Notes: generated by a model from the letters alone, not told the origin. 64,000 nt of DNA from Modestobacter sp. L9-4 (GCF_019112525.1 NZ_CP077800.1:4092001-4156000), one strand, 5' to 3'. Positions 29,025 to 37,570 are shown, numbered from the stretch's first letter. Made by a program: numbers and translations.

Positions 29025-29100
29025 CCGCACTCTCGTCCCGACCGACGTGCTGGCCGGCGTCGGGAGTGCGCTGAGCGGGCGCCCGCTGACCGCACTCTCG
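28979..29100. repeat. Cluster of four 21-nt REP-like units in two palindromes
   Basis: The unit CGAGAGTGCGGTCAGCGGGCG occurs four times. Two exact copies lie on the minus strand (29015-29035, 29080-29100), and two diverged copies lie on the plus strand (28979-28999, 29061-29081). They form two head-to-head palindromes; the first has 19 of 21 paired positions and a 15-base loop, and the second has almost no loop. The arrangement matches clustered REP/BIME elements. Confidence 0.75.
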
Positions 29101-29111
29101 ACGGGAGCGGG

Positions 29112-29918
29112 TCAGCGGCGGCGGGGGGCCCAGGGGTCGTCGGGGTCGAAGTCGTCGTCCTGCACGTCGGCTGGTGCGGGCGCGGCCGGGCGGGGCGCGG
29201 GGGTGGCGGCCCCGCGGGCGGCGGCCTCCAGCGCGGCGTCCCGGGCGGCGGCCTGCTGGGCGCGCTGCAGCCGGGCGTCCTCGCGCAGCTGGCGCCGGCT
29301 CGGCGTCCCGTCGGCGTTGGTGAGCGCCAGCCAGTCGTCCTTCTGCCGCCACAGCGCGATGCCGGCCGCGGCCAGCCCGATCGGCAGGACGTAGGCGGCG
29401 ACCCGCTCGGTGCCGCCCTCGCCGAGGAAGAGGAACACGGCCGCGCCGAAGAAGATCGTCGCGATGATGCCGAGCAGGCCGAGCGCGGCCAGCGTGGTGC
29501 CCAGGCCCTCGGAGCGGGGCCGCACGCCGTAGGCCAGTGCGGTCAGCCCGATCGCGCCACCCAGCAGGTGCACCCCGGCGGCGACCGCGTGCACGCCGCC
29601 GTCGCCGTCGGAGGGGAAGATCCCGACCAGCAGCACGCCGATGCCCGAGAGGGTCAGCAGCAGCCGGGTCAGCCGCCCGCCCGTGCCGGCCAGTCCGGGA
29701 CCGAGCAGCAGGGCGCCGGCGGCGATGAGCACGCCCTGGACGATGAACGAGCCGTTCATCAGCAGCCGGGCCGGGGACACCGCCGTCCCCAGGTCGCTGA
29801 TCGTGTCCTCGGCGTAGGAGTAGCCCCCGAACCGGGAGGCCGCGATCGCCTCCACGACGAAGAACTGCAGAGTCAGCACCCATGCGAGTCCGCCCAGGCG
29901 GTACCGGCTGTCCGTCAC
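29112..29918 (-). CDS. DUF998 integral membrane protein
   Basis: 268 residues, about six or seven helices. The DUF998 signature is at the N-terminus, [15 protein letters not shown] followed by [20 protein letters not shown]. After the membrane part (to about residue 200) comes a long cytoplasmic tail rich in Ala/Arg/Pro that ends in an acidic stretch [12 protein letters not shown]. Function unknown in the family. The REP-like cluster lies directly after its stop, so the palindromes may end its transcript. Confidence 0.85.
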   Translation of the reverse strand: MTDSRYRLGGLAWVLTLQFFVVEAIAASRFGGYSYAEDTISDLGTAVSPARLLMNGSFIVQGVLIAAGALLLGPGLAGTGGRLTRLLLTLSGIGVLLVGIFPSDGDGGVHAVAAGVHLLGGAIGLTALAYGVRPRSEGLGTTLAALGLLGIIATIFFGAAVFLFLGEGGTERVAAYVLPIGLAAAGIALWRQKDDWLALTNADGTPSRRQLREDARLQRAQQAAARDAALEAAARGAATPAPRPAAPAPADVQDDDFDPDDPWAPRRR

Positions 29919-29983
29919 GAGGTCTGATGGTCCCAGCCCCGGCAGGGCCGCGGGGGCCGGGGCGGCAGAGTGGGGGTGTGACC

Positions 29984-30310
29984 ATGCGCTCCCTCGCCGT
30001 GTTCGGGCTCGCCGCGCTGCTGGAGATCGGCGGGGCCTGGCTGGTCTGGCAGGGGCTGCGCGAGCACCGCGGCTGGCTGTGGGTGGGGCTGGGCATGGTG
30101 GCCCTGGCGCTCTACGGCGTGGTCACCACCCTGCAGCCCGACGCCGCCTTCGGCCGGGTGCTGGCCGCCTACGGCGGGGTGTTCGTCGCCGGGTCGCTGC
30201 TGTGGGCGGTGGTCGCCGACGGCTTCCGCCCCGACCGCTGGGACCTCCTGGGCGCGGCGGTCTGCCTGGTCGGCGTCTCGGTGATCATGTACGCGCCGCG
30301 CGGCAGCTGA
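29984..30310 (+). CDS. YnfA/UPF0060 family membrane protein
   Basis: 108 residues and four helices, the normal size of this family: [66 protein letters not shown] and [19 protein letters not shown]. It is related to small multidrug-resistance transporters, but transport has not been shown for most members. ATG 29984 gives the family start; GTG 29978 is 2 codons earlier. GGGGG upstream serves as the ribosome site. Confidence 0.9.
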   Translation: MRSLAVFGLAALLEIGGAWLVWQGLREHRGWLWVGLGMVALALYGVVTTLQPDAAFGRVLAAYGGVFVAGSLLWAVVADGFRPDRWDLLGAAVCLVGVSVIMYAPRGS

Positions 30311-30311
30311 C

Positions 30312-30722
30312 TCAGGTCAGCGCCAGCACCGCGGCGTACTGCCCGGCCGACAGCCAGGACGGGTTGCTGCCGGCGGGCATCCGCAGCACCTCGGCGTCCC
30401 GCACGGCCGGGTCGGCCAGCAGCTCGGCCCGGTCGACCGGCTCGGCCAGCCGGGTCAGCTGCACCGGCACCGCCGGCCCGTCGTGGGTGTCACGCACCGG
30501 GCCGGTCACCACGCCCAGGGCGTGCACGCCGGGGCGATCCCGACCGCTGACCCACAGCAGCACCGGCTGCCCGGCCCGCACCAGCCCCAGCCGGTAGGAG
30601 GGCCGCAGACAGCGGTCGATCTCGGCGCTGGCCCCGGGCAGCCAGCCGGGCAGGACGGCGTCGGGGAGCCGGGTGCTCTTGATCACCCAGCAGGCCACGT
30701 CGTCGGCGGTGAGTCGGCCCAT
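30312..30722 (-). CDS. EVE-like (PUA-superfamily) protein
   Basis: 136 residues. The N-terminal strand CWVIKSTRLPDAV and the core RPSYRLGLVRAGQPVLLWVSG with PGVHALGVVTGPV fit the EVE/PUA-like barrel that binds modified bases in RNA or DNA. Such domains occur both in RNA-modification and anti-phage contexts; nothing nearby suggests defence. ATG 30722 is chosen over TTG 30734. Its stop lies 1 bp from the stop of the YnfA-like gene (convergent). Confidence 0.65.
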   Translation of the reverse strand: MGRLTADDVACWVIKSTRLPDAVLPGWLPGASAEIDRCLRPSYRLGLVRAGQPVLLWVSGRDRPGVHALGVVTGPVRDTHDGPAVPVQLTRLAEPVDRAELLADPAVRDAEVLRMPAGSNPSWLSAGQYAAVLALT

Positions 30723-30814
30723 GCCGCCAGCCAACCAGCCGCCGGCATCACCCGAGCGGGCGGTTCCGGTGGTGCACCGCCCGGTCTCGTGCTGCTGAAC
30801 CCGCCCGTTCCCCC

Positions 30815-30820
30815 TAGCGT
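30815..30820 (+). promoter_or_regulatory. Probable -10 box (TAGCGT), leaderless
   Basis: TAGCGT ends 7 nt before GTG 30828 of the Mur ligase gene, and no ribosome-binding site precedes the GTG. Confidence 0.45.
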
Positions 30821-30827
30821 CATCTGT

Positions 30828-32396
30828 GTGCCGCTCCCCGGGATCCCCTGGTCAGCCGTCGAACGCCGGGCGCGCGACGTCGCGACCGGTCCGGTGGCGA
30901 CGTCCGGTCCCGTCGACGGGCTGGTGCTGCACGGGCTGGTCACCGACTCCCGCGCGGTGACGCCGGGCTGCCTGTTCGCCTGCGTGCGCGGCGGGCGCAG
31001 CGACGGCCACCGCTTCGCGGCGGGTGCGGTGGCCGCCGGCGCCGCGGCCCTGCTGGTCGACCGGCCGGTCGACGTCGACGTCCCGCAGCTGCTGGTGCCC
31101 TCGGTGCGCGCCCAGCTCGGCCCGCTCGGCGCGCTGCTGGCCGGCGACCCGGCCGAGCGGCTGCGGCTGGTCGGGGTCACCGGCAGCAACGGCAAGACGA
31201 CGACGAGCACGCTGGTGCGCGGGGTGCTGCAGGCGGCGGGGGAGTGCGCGGGGGTGGTCACCACGCTGGGCGCCCGGGTCGGTGACCAGCAACGCGGCAC
31301 CCGGCTCACCACGCCCGAGGCCCCCGAGCTGCACGGCCTGCTGGCCTGGATGCTCGACGCCGGCGCCACCAGCGCGGTGCTCGAGGCCTCCTCCATCGCC
31401 CTGGACGTGGGCCGGGTCGACGGCGTGCACGTGGCCGTCGCGGTGTTCACCGGCTTCGAGGAGGACCACCTCGACCACCACGGCACCCTCGAGCAGTACT
31501 GGGCCAGCAAGGCCCGCCTCTTCAGCCCCGAGCGCACCGACAGCGCGGTGGTCGTCGTCGACGAGCCGTGGGGACGGCGCCTCGCCGACCAGGCCCGCGT
31601 GCCGGTGACCCGGGTGTCGGCCACCGACGACCCGGACGCCGACGTGCGGGTGCTCAGCTGGAGCACCGGTGCCGGGGGCACCAGCCTGGTCGTCGAGGAC
31701 GGCGACGGGCGGCACTGGCTGTCCTCGCCGCTGGTCGGGCGGGTGCACGTGGGCAACCTCGCGGCCGCCTGGGCCACCGGCCGGTCGCTGGGCATCCCGG
31801 CGCCGACCGTCGCGGCGGGCCTGGCCACCACCGCGCCGCCGGCCGGGCGCAACACGCTGCTGCGCGGGGACACCGGGCCCCTGGTCGTCGTCGACTACGC
31901 GCACACCCCGCGCGCGCTGGCCGCGGCGCTGCAGACCGCCCGCGAGCTGACCGGCGACGGTGGCCGGGTGCACCTGGTGCTCGGCGCACGCGGCCGTCGC
32001 GACCGCTACAAGCGCCAGGGGCTCGGCGTCTCCGCCCGCGCCGCGGACGTCGTGTGGCTGACCAACGAGGGCAGCCACGGCGAGCGGCCCGAGGCGATCG
32101 TGGAGGAGCTGCGGGTCGGGCTGCTCGGCGGCACCGCCGAGGTGCGCACCGTGCTGGACCGCCGGACGGCGATCACCGCCGCGGTGCAGGCCGGGAGCGA
32201 CGCCGATGTGGTGCTCGTCGTGGGCCGCGGCCACGAGACGACGATGACCGACGACGGCCCCCCGGTGGCCTTCGACGACGCCGACGTCGCCCGCGAGGCG
32301 CTCGGGTCGCTGCCCGCCCGGGACCGCGAGCCCAACGTCGTCGCCGCGCTGGACGAGGAGGCCGTCGTCGAGCTCCTGGCCGACCGCGCCTCCTGA
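30828..32396 (+). CDS. MurE-like Mur ligase lacking the DNPR motif
   Basis: 522 residues with the three-domain Mur ligase layout. The N-terminal uridine-binding-like domain is GLVTDSRAVTPGCLFACV. The ATP loop is GVTGSNGKTTT, with the carbamate-lysine region DHLDHHGTLEQYWASKARLF and GRVHVGNLAAAWA. The C-terminal ligase domain is DYAHTPRALAAAL with GRGHE. The meso-diaminopimelate recognition motif DNPR is absent; that place reads WLTNEGSHGERPEAI. It therefore probably adds another amino acid, or works on a different substrate, than the housekeeping MurE, which is expected in the mur-dcw cluster elsewhere. It is not inside a cell-wall cluster here. Confidence 0.85.
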   Translation: MPLPGIPWSAVERRARDVATGPVATSGPVDGLVLHGLVTDSRAVTPGCLFACVRGGRSDGHRFAAGAVAAGAAALLVDRPVDVDVPQLLVPSVRAQLGPLGALLAGDPAERLRLVGVTGSNGKTTTSTLVRGVLQAAGECAGVVTTLGARVGDQQRGTRLTTPEAPELHGLLAWMLDAGATSAVLEASSIALDVGRVDGVHVAVAVFTGFEEDHLDHHGTLEQYWASKARLFSPERTDSAVVVVDEPWGRRLADQARVPVTRVSATDDPDADVRVLSWSTGAGGTSLVVEDGDGRHWLSSPLVGRVHVGNLAAAWATGRSLGIPAPTVAAGLATTAPPAGRNTLLRGDTGPLVVVDYAHTPRALAAALQTARELTGDGGRVHLVLGARGRRDRYKRQGLGVSARAADVVWLTNEGSHGERPEAIVEELRVGLLGGTAEVRTVLDRRTAITAAVQAGSDADVVLVVGRGHETTMTDDGPPVAFDDADVAREALGSLPARDREPNVVAALDEEAVVELLADRAS

Positions 32397-32440
32397 CCCC
32401 GCCGCCGTCACCCCGGGGCCGCGGGGCAAGCTGGCCCGCG

Positions 32441-33652
32441 ATGAGCACGGGGGAGTGGGCCGGGCACCGCACCGGGGAGCCCGGGTTCCGGCGTGCCGCG
32501 GTGGCGGTGTTCCTCGCCGGCGTGGCGGTGTTCTCCAGCCTGTACGCGCCGCAGGCGCTGCTCCCGGAGCTGACGCGCTCCTTCGGCGTCACCCCGGCCG
32601 CCTCGACGTTGGCCATCTCGGTGAGCACGGCCGCGCTGGCAGTCGGGCTGCTGGTGCTCGGGCCGCTGTCCGACCGCCGCGGCCGCACCGGCATCCTGCA
32701 CGCCAGCCTGGCCGCCAACGCCGTGCTCGGGGTGCTGATCGCCGTAGCCCCGGCCTGGCCGGTGCTGCTGGTGCTGCGCGGACTGCAGGGCTTCGCGCTG
32801 GCCGGGCTGCCGGCGGTGGCAGTGGCCTACCTGCGCGAGGAGCTGCACCCCGGCGTCAGCTCGCGGGCGATCGGGCTCTACGTCAGCGGGACGGCCATCG
32901 GCGGGCTGTCGGGCCGGCTGATCACCGGGTTCCTCACCGAGCTCGGCGGCTGGCGGACGGCGCTGAGCGGGACCGCGGTGGTCGCGGTGGCCTGCGCGGT
33001 CGCCGTGCGGCTGCTGCTGCCCGGTTCCCGGCGCTTCGTCCGGGTGGTCGGAGAGGGCCGGCTGCTGCGCCAGCTGGCCCGGGCGTTCACCGACCCGGCG
33101 CTGCTGGCGCTGTACGGCACCGCCGCGCTGCTGATGGGCGGGTTCGTGGCGGTCTACAACGCCGTGACCTTCCGGCTCGAGGCCGCGCCCTATCTGCTCA
33201 CCCCCGCGCTGGCCGGGCTGGTCTTCCTCGCCTACCTGCTCGGGTCGGCCAGCTCACCGACCGCCGGGGCGCTCGCCGACCGGTACGGCCGCCGGGTGGT
33301 GGTGCCCGGTGCCGTCGTGGTGATGGGCGGCGGGGTCGGGCTCACCGTCGCCTCGCCGCTGTGGTGCGTGGTCCTCGGGCTCTGCGTGCTCACCGTGGGC
33401 TTCTTCGCCGCGCACGGGGTGGCCAGCGGGTGGGTGGCGGTCCGGGCCCAGCTGGGCGGGCGGGCCGTGGGGCAGGCCGCGTCGCTCTACTCGTTCTGGT
33501 ACTACGTCGGCTCCTCGGTGGCCGGCACGCTCGCCGGCCGGGCCTGGCAGGGCGCCGGCTGGAGCGGCGTCGTCCTGCTCGCCGGCGGGTGCACCGCCGG
33601 GGCGTTCGTGCTCACCGTGCTGCTCGGTCGCACCCGCGCACTGACCCCCTGA
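32441..33652 (+). CDS. MFS transporter
   Basis: 403 residues, 12 helices. It has the MFS loop 2-3 motif LGPLSDRRGRTGILHA (GxxxDRxGRR class) and its repeat ALADRYGRRVVVPG between helices 8 and 9. FSSLYAPQALLPELTRSFG in helix 1 is typical of the YnfM/AraJ-like drug or sugar efflux group. Substrate unknown. ATG 32441 is chosen; CAAGCT 8 nt upstream may be the -10 box. A perfect 19-bp stem-loop follows the stop. Confidence 0.88.
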   Translation: MSTGEWAGHRTGEPGFRRAAVAVFLAGVAVFSSLYAPQALLPELTRSFGVTPAASTLAISVSTAALAVGLLVLGPLSDRRGRTGILHASLAANAVLGVLIAVAPAWPVLLVLRGLQGFALAGLPAVAVAYLREELHPGVSSRAIGLYVSGTAIGGLSGRLITGFLTELGGWRTALSGTAVVAVACAVAVRLLLPGSRRFVRVVGEGRLLRQLARAFTDPALLALYGTAALLMGGFVAVYNAVTFRLEAAPYLLTPALAGLVFLAYLLGSASSPTAGALADRYGRRVVVPGAVVVMGGGVGLTVASPLWCVVLGLCVLTVGFFAAHGVASGWVAVRAQLGGRAVGQAASLYSFWYYVGSSVAGTLAGRAWQGAGWSGVVLLAGGCTAGAFVLTVLLGRTRALTP

Positions 33653-33654
33653 CG

Positions 33655-33697
33655 CGACGGGGCGGCGTCCCGGGGGTGCCGGGACGCCGCCCCGTCG
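33655..33697. terminator. Strong stem-loop terminator
   Basis: Perfect 19-bp stem (33655-33673 with 33679-33697) and a 5-base loop, 2 bp after the MFS gene and before the stop of the convergent small gene; works in both directions. No T-run. Confidence 0.85.
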
Positions 33698-33711
33698 GGC
33701 GGGCCGAGGGG

Positions 33712-33915
33712 TCAGGCCTCGGTCGCGTCGTGCTCGTAGGCGCCGGCGGGGTCCGCGTCGTCGGAGCCGACGGCCTGGCGCTCGAGCTCGGTGCGGTGCT
33801 CGAGGACCTCGTCGGAGACGTGCGGGTCCTTGGCGTGCTGGGTGCGGTCCGCGGGGGCCGGCTCGGTCGGGTCGATCACGTCGTCGAGCGTGGGCTCGTC
33901 GTGCGGGCTGGTCAT
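33712..33915 (-). CDS. Small acidic hypothetical protein
   Basis: 67 residues from ATG 33915, which has a GGAGG site 6 nt upstream. Very rich in Asp/Glu/Pro/His, without hydrophobic core, so probably largely disordered (TSPHDEPTLDDVIDPTEPAP at the start). Short proteins of this kind are common in related genomes and have no known function. Confidence 0.65.
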   Translation of the reverse strand: MTSPHDEPTLDDVIDPTEPAPADRTQHAKDPHVSDEVLEHRTELERQAVGSDDADPAGAYEHDATEA

Positions 33916-34008
33916 CTCTGCCTCCGCTCTCGCTGTCCGGGCTGCTCCCGGACGGCGTCCTCCCCTCCGTATCCCGGGACGGGGTGCGGGCAAACCGGGA
34001 CGCCGGGG

Positions 34009-34848
34009 TCAGAGCCGCAGCGCGACCCGGACCAGGTCGGCGACGGCGCGGGACCGGCTGTGCGGTGGCCAGGCGATGACCGTGGTGACCTGCGGCGCGT
34101 CGACGACCGGCACGGCGACCAGGTCGTCGCGCAGCTGCGATCGGAAGGAGTCGGGCGCGAGCATCAGCGTGCGGCCCAGCGAGATGAGCTGGAGCAGCTG
34201 GGCGTGGCTCTGCACCTCCGGCCCCGCCCCGGGCGGGACGGTGCCGTCCGGGCCGGGCCAGCGGGGCAGTGGCAGCTCCGGGACGTCGGCCAGGTCGCCG
34301 AGCCGCAGGTCGGTGCGCACGGTGAGCGGGTGACCGGCCGGCAGGACCGCGACCTGGCCCTCGGTGTGCAGCTCCTCGACGTCCAGGCCCGCCGTGTCGT
34401 CGAAGGGGTGGTGCAGCACGGCCACGTCGGCGCGGCCCGTGCGCAGCAACCCGACCTGCTCGCCGGGCCCGCACAGCAGCACCTCGACCTGCACCGCCCC
34501 GGGCTCGGCCGAGTACGCGTGCAGCAGCTTGGCCAGCAGCTCGCTGGAGGCCCCGGCCTTGGTGGCCAGCACGATGCCGGCCCGGCCCTCGGCCACCCGG
34601 CGGACGCGCTGCTCGGCGGCCTCCACGGCGTCCAGCGCAGTCCGCCCCTCGTGCAACAGCACCGCGCCGGCCTCCGTGAGGCTCACCGACCGGTGGGTGC
34701 GCTCCAGCAGGACGACGCCCAGCCGGCGCTCGAGCTGGCTGATGGCGCGGGACAACGGCGGCTGGGCCATGCCCAGGCGCTGCGCCGCCCGGCCGAAGTG
34801 CAGCTCCTCGGCGACGGCGACGAAGTACCGCAGCTCGCGGGTCTCCAC
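34009..34848 (-). CDS. LysR-family regulator, divergent to an SDR
   Basis: 279 residues: winged helix-turn-helix ELRYFVAVAEELHFGRAAQRLGMAQPPLSRAISQLERRLG, linker helix, then two substrate-binding halves with the IBR-like core from about residue 90. The divergent SDR gene at 34941 is the likely target. A perfect 19-bp palindrome, CGATACC-N5-GGTATCG, lies 18 bp before its start. The co-inducer is unknown. Confidence 0.92.
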   Translation of the reverse strand: METRELRYFVAVAEELHFGRAAQRLGMAQPPLSRAISQLERRLGVVLLERTHRSVSLTEAGAVLLHEGRTALDAVEAAEQRVRRVAEGRAGIVLATKAGASSELLAKLLHAYSAEPGAVQVEVLLCGPGEQVGLLRTGRADVAVLHHPFDDTAGLDVEELHTEGQVAVLPAGHPLTVRTDLRLGDLADVPELPLPRWPGPDGTVPPGAGPEVQSHAQLLQLISLGRTLMLAPDSFRSQLRDDLVAVPVVDAPQVTTVIAWPPHSRSRAVADLVRVALRL

Positions 34849-34866
34849 AGGTCCAGCCTAGTGCAG

Positions 34867-34885
34867 CGATACCCCTACGGTATCG
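34867..34885. promoter_or_regulatory. LysR-type operator, CGATACC-N5-GGTATCG
   Basis: Perfect 7-bp arms around CCTAC in the 92-bp gap between the divergent LysR and SDR genes. It contains the ATACC-N5-GGTAT (T-N11-A-like) pattern that LysR regulators bind. It is AT-rich against its surroundings. Confidence 0.75.
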
Positions 34886-34940
34886 GAGGCGACCGAGACG
34901 GTGTTGGACGGCCACCGGACCCGGCTTGCAGGCTGAGGAC

Positions 34941-35672
34941 ATGACGGACACGAGGACCGCCCTGGTCACCGGGGCGAACAAGGGCATCGGCTATGAGATC
35001 GCCGCGGGGCTGGGGGCTCTCGGCTACAGCGTCGGGGTCGGGGCGCGGGACGACGCCCGGCGCCAGGCCGCGGTGGACCGGCTGCGCGACGCCGGGGTCG
35101 ACGCGTTCGGCGTCCCGCTGGACGTGACCGACGACGCCAGCGTCACCGCCGCCGCCGCGCTGGTCGAGGGGCGAGCCGGGCACCTCGACGCCCTGGTCAA
35201 CAACGCCGGCATCACCGGTGGCCACCCGCAGCAGCCGAGCACCGTCGACCCGGAGGTCATCCAAACCGTGGTGGAGACCAACGTGATCGGCGTCGTGCGG
35301 GTCACCAACGCCATGCTGCCGCTGCTGCGCCGCTCGGCGTCGCCGCGGATCGTGAACATGTCCAGCAGCGTGGGCTCGCTGACCCGGCAGGCCGGGCCCG
35401 GCAGCGAGACGACCACCGGCCCGGTCGCGGTCGCCTATGCACCGTCGAAGACGTTCCTCAACGCGGTGACCCTGCAGTACGTCCAGGAGCTGGCCGGCAC
35501 GGGCGTCCTGGTCAACATGGCGTGTCCCGGCTTCGTGGCCACCGACCTCAACGGCTTCCGCGGCGTGCGCACCCCCGCCCAGGGCGCGGCGACCGCCGTC
35601 CGGCTGGCCACCCTGCCCGACGGCGGCCCGACCGGTGGCTTCTTCGAGGACGCCGGCACCGTGCCCTGGTGA
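34941..35672 (+). CDS. SDR-family oxidoreductase (carbonyl-reductase-like)
   Basis: 243 residues. TGANKGIGYEIAAGLGALGY is the cofactor loop of the carbonyl reductase (CBR1-like) subgroup; it is followed by NNAGITGGHPQQ, the catalytic Ser in MSSSVG, YAPSK and NMACPGFVATDLN. It probably reduces small carbonyls or quinones with NADPH. Transcribed away from the LysR gene and probably controlled by it. Confidence 0.9.
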   Translation: MTDTRTALVTGANKGIGYEIAAGLGALGYSVGVGARDDARRQAAVDRLRDAGVDAFGVPLDVTDDASVTAAAALVEGRAGHLDALVNNAGITGGHPQQPSTVDPEVIQTVVETNVIGVVRVTNAMLPLLRRSASPRIVNMSSSVGSLTRQAGPGSETTTGPVAVAYAPSKTFLNAVTLQYVQELAGTGVLVNMACPGFVATDLNGFRGVRTPAQGAATAVRLATLPDGGPTGGFFEDAGTVPW

Positions 35673-35699
35673 CCCCGCCGGGCGGTGGCGCGGGACCCG

Positions 35700-36431
35700 C
35701 TAGGCGCTGCCGCCGTAGGCCCGCGGCACCAGGTCGACCTGCGCGGCGCCGGTGCGGACGAGGTCCAGGACCGCCTCGGCCACCCGCTCCGGCGGGTCGA
35801 ACGTGGCCCCCGCGGTCATCTCCTCGGCCGCCTCCCGCCCGGCCCGGATCGAGGTCATGAACTCGGTGGAGGTGGCGAAGGGCAGCAGGCAGGACACGGT
35901 GATGCCCTCGGGCGCCAGTTCCTCGCGGGCGACGGCGGAGAGCTTCTCCAGCGCGCTCTTGGACGCGGCGTACGGGCCGGTCCCGGGGGCGGCGGCCAGC
36001 GTCGTCCCGGAGCTGATGTTGACGATGCTGCCCCCGCCGCCGGCGCGCATCAGCGGCACCGCCGCCTGCATGACCACGAGCGGGCCCAGGACGTTGAGCT
36101 CCAGGACCGCCCGGACGTCGTCGAGGTCGACGTCGGTCACGGTGCCCTGCAGCCCCTGGCCGGCGTTGTTGACCACGACGTCGACCCGGCCGAAGGTGGC
36201 CACCGCCGTCCCCAGTGCGGCGGCGACCTGGTCGGGCTCGGTCACGTCGCAGCGGACGGCGAGCACCTCGGCCCCTGTGCCGCTCAGCTCCGCCGCCAGC
36301 GCCGCGAGCCGGTCCTCGCGCCGGGCGGCCAGCACGACCCGCGCTCCTGCGGCGGCCGCGGCCCGTGCGGTGGCCGCCCCGATGCCGGACGAGGCACCCG
36401 TGACCACCATGACTGCTCCATCGATCTGCAC
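35700..36431 (-). CDS. SDR-family oxidoreductase
   Basis: 243 residues. TGASSGIGAATARAAAAAG, then AARREDRLAAL, VNNAGQGLQG, catalytic NISSG and YAASKSALEKL, and a substrate-loop proline-rich end. GTG 36431 is chosen because GGAGG lies about 6 nt upstream. It converges on the preceding SDR gene and is divergent to the TetR gene at 36536, its probable regulator. Confidence 0.88.
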   Translation of the reverse strand: MQIDGAVMVVTGASSGIGAATARAAAAAGARVVLAARREDRLAALAAELSGTGAEVLAVRCDVTEPDQVAAALGTAVATFGRVDVVVNNAGQGLQGTVTDVDLDDVRAVLELNVLGPLVVMQAAVPLMRAGGGGSIVNISSGTTLAAAPGTGPYAASKSALEKLSAVAREELAPEGITVSCLLPFATSTEFMTSIRAGREAAEEMTAGATFDPPERVAEAVLDLVRTGAAQVDLVPRAYGGSA

Positions 36432-36475
36432 TGCTGCCTCCGTGTTCGGCCGACTGATGGCGCGACGCCAACGGA

Positions 36476-36514
36476 GACCGACCGTATCGGAGACGGTGAG
36501 TCCGTATGTCGGTC
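36476..36514. promoter_or_regulatory. Candidate TetR operator between SDR and TetR genes
   Basis: GACCGAC (36476-36482) and GTCGGTC (36508-36514) form a perfect 7-bp inverted repeat around a 25-base centre that also contains CGTAT twice, 20 bp apart. Placed between the divergent SDR and TetR starts. Less convincing than the other operators in the window. Confidence 0.4.
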
Positions 36515-36523
36515 GGGGTCCGG

Positions 36524-36529
36524 TACCGT
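36524..36529 (+). promoter_or_regulatory. Probable -10 box (TACCGT), leaderless
   Basis: TACCGT ends 6 nt before the GTG of the TetR gene; there is no ribosome-binding site. Confidence 0.45.
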
Positions 36530-36535
36530 CCTCCC

Positions 36536-37198
36536 GTGACCAGGGCACCGCAGCAGGACGTTGACAGCGGTGGTGGAGCGCCGGACGCCGATGTGGTCAG
36601 CGGCCGGCAGCGGGGAGCCGGAGGACGCCGGCGCGACGCCTCGCTCGACGCGGTCATCCTGGGCGCGGCCTACGACGTGCTGGCGGAGACCGGCTACGAG
36701 GACATGACCATCAGCGCGGTGGCCGCCCGGGCGGGAGCCGGCAAGGCCACGCTGTACCGCCGGTGGCCGACCAAGGAGTCCCTCGTCCTGGCGGTCGTCG
36801 CCGACGTCGGCCGCAGTCCTGGGCGGGACGACCTGCCCGACACCGGCGACCTGCGTGCGGACCTGCTCGCCCTCATCGACTCCGCCTGGCTGGGTGGGCC
36901 GGTCAGCCGGCTGCGGGGCATGCGGGGGTTGACCTCGGCCGCGCTGCACTCACCCCGGTTGGCCGATGCCCTCCGGCAGCAGGTCGTCCAGCCGTACACC
37001 GACGCCTACCGGGCACTGCTGGAACGGGCTGCCCAGCGCGGTGAGATCTCGCCCGGACCCGGCCTCGAGGTGCTGGCCGAGGTCGTCCCCGCGCTGGCCA
37101 CGCACTGGCTGATGTTCACCGACCCACCTCCGAGCCGGGCGTCCTTCGAGGCGGCCGTCGACCAGGTGCTGCTGCCGGCCTGCGCCCGCCGGGCCTGA
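36536..37198 (+). CDS. TetR-family regulator
   Basis: 220 residues. After a 30-residue polar N-terminal extension comes the helix-turn-helix (AVILGAAYDVLAETGYEDMTISAVAARAGAGKATLYRRWPTKESL), then a C-terminal domain of the TetR_C_16-like group (around LALIDSAWLGGPVSRLRGM). It is divergent to an SDR gene, so local control of that oxidoreductase is likely. GTG 36536 is placed from the -10 spacing. Confidence 0.88.
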   Translation: MTRAPQQDVDSGGGAPDADVVSGRQRGAGGRRRDASLDAVILGAAYDVLAETGYEDMTISAVAARAGAGKATLYRRWPTKESLVLAVVADVGRSPGRDDLPDTGDLRADLLALIDSAWLGGPVSRLRGMRGLTSAALHSPRLADALRQQVVQPYTDAYRALLERAAQRGEISPGPGLEVLAEVVPALATHWLMFTDPPPSRASFEAAVDQVLLPACARRA

Positions 37199-37267
37199 CC
37201 CCGGACCCGTCCGGCGTGTGAGGGTCTCCTTGGCGACGCGGGTGGCGCCGTCGGAGGAGGAGGACAC

Positions 37268-37570
37268 GTGTTCGCGGTGGTCTACCGGTGGCGGCTCCGG
37301 CCGGGGCGCGAGCAGCAGTTCCAGGACGGCTGGGAGCGGGTGACCCGGGCGATCCACGCCGGATGTAGTAGCTACGGGTCCCGGCTGCACCGGGCGGCCG
37401 ACGGCACGTGGGTCGCCTACGCACGCTGGCCCGACGCGGCGACGCGGGAGCGCTGCGCGTTCGACGAGCCCGAGGGTGAGCGGTTGATGGCGGAGTCGGT
37501 GGCCGAGCGGTTCCCCGAGCTGACGCTGGAGCTGGTCAGCGACCTGCTGGCCGAGCCCGCCGACTCGTGA
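37268..37570 (+). CDS. Antibiotic-biosynthesis-monooxygenase-like (ABM) protein
   Basis: 100 residues with the dimeric alpha/beta-barrel pattern: FAVVYRWRLRPGREQQFQDGWERVT, then GSRLHRAADGTWVAYARWPD, and a last helix followed by an acidic strand. Members include small monooxygenases and heme-degrading proteins, but many are uncharacterised; no heme ligand can be claimed. GTG 37268 follows a run of GGAGGAGGAGG. Confidence 0.75.
   Translation: MFAVVYRWRLRPGREQQFQDGWERVTRAIHAGCSSYGSRLHRAADGTWVAYARWPDAATRERCAFDEPEGERLMAESVAERFPELTLELVSDLLAEPADS

Noticed and set aside
30312-30722. EVE-like protein as part of an anti-phage or modified-base restriction system
   Set aside because: No nuclease, methyltransferase or helicase partner is adjacent; neighbours are a YnfA-like protein and a Mur ligase. 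A PUA-like fold alone does not indicate defence.
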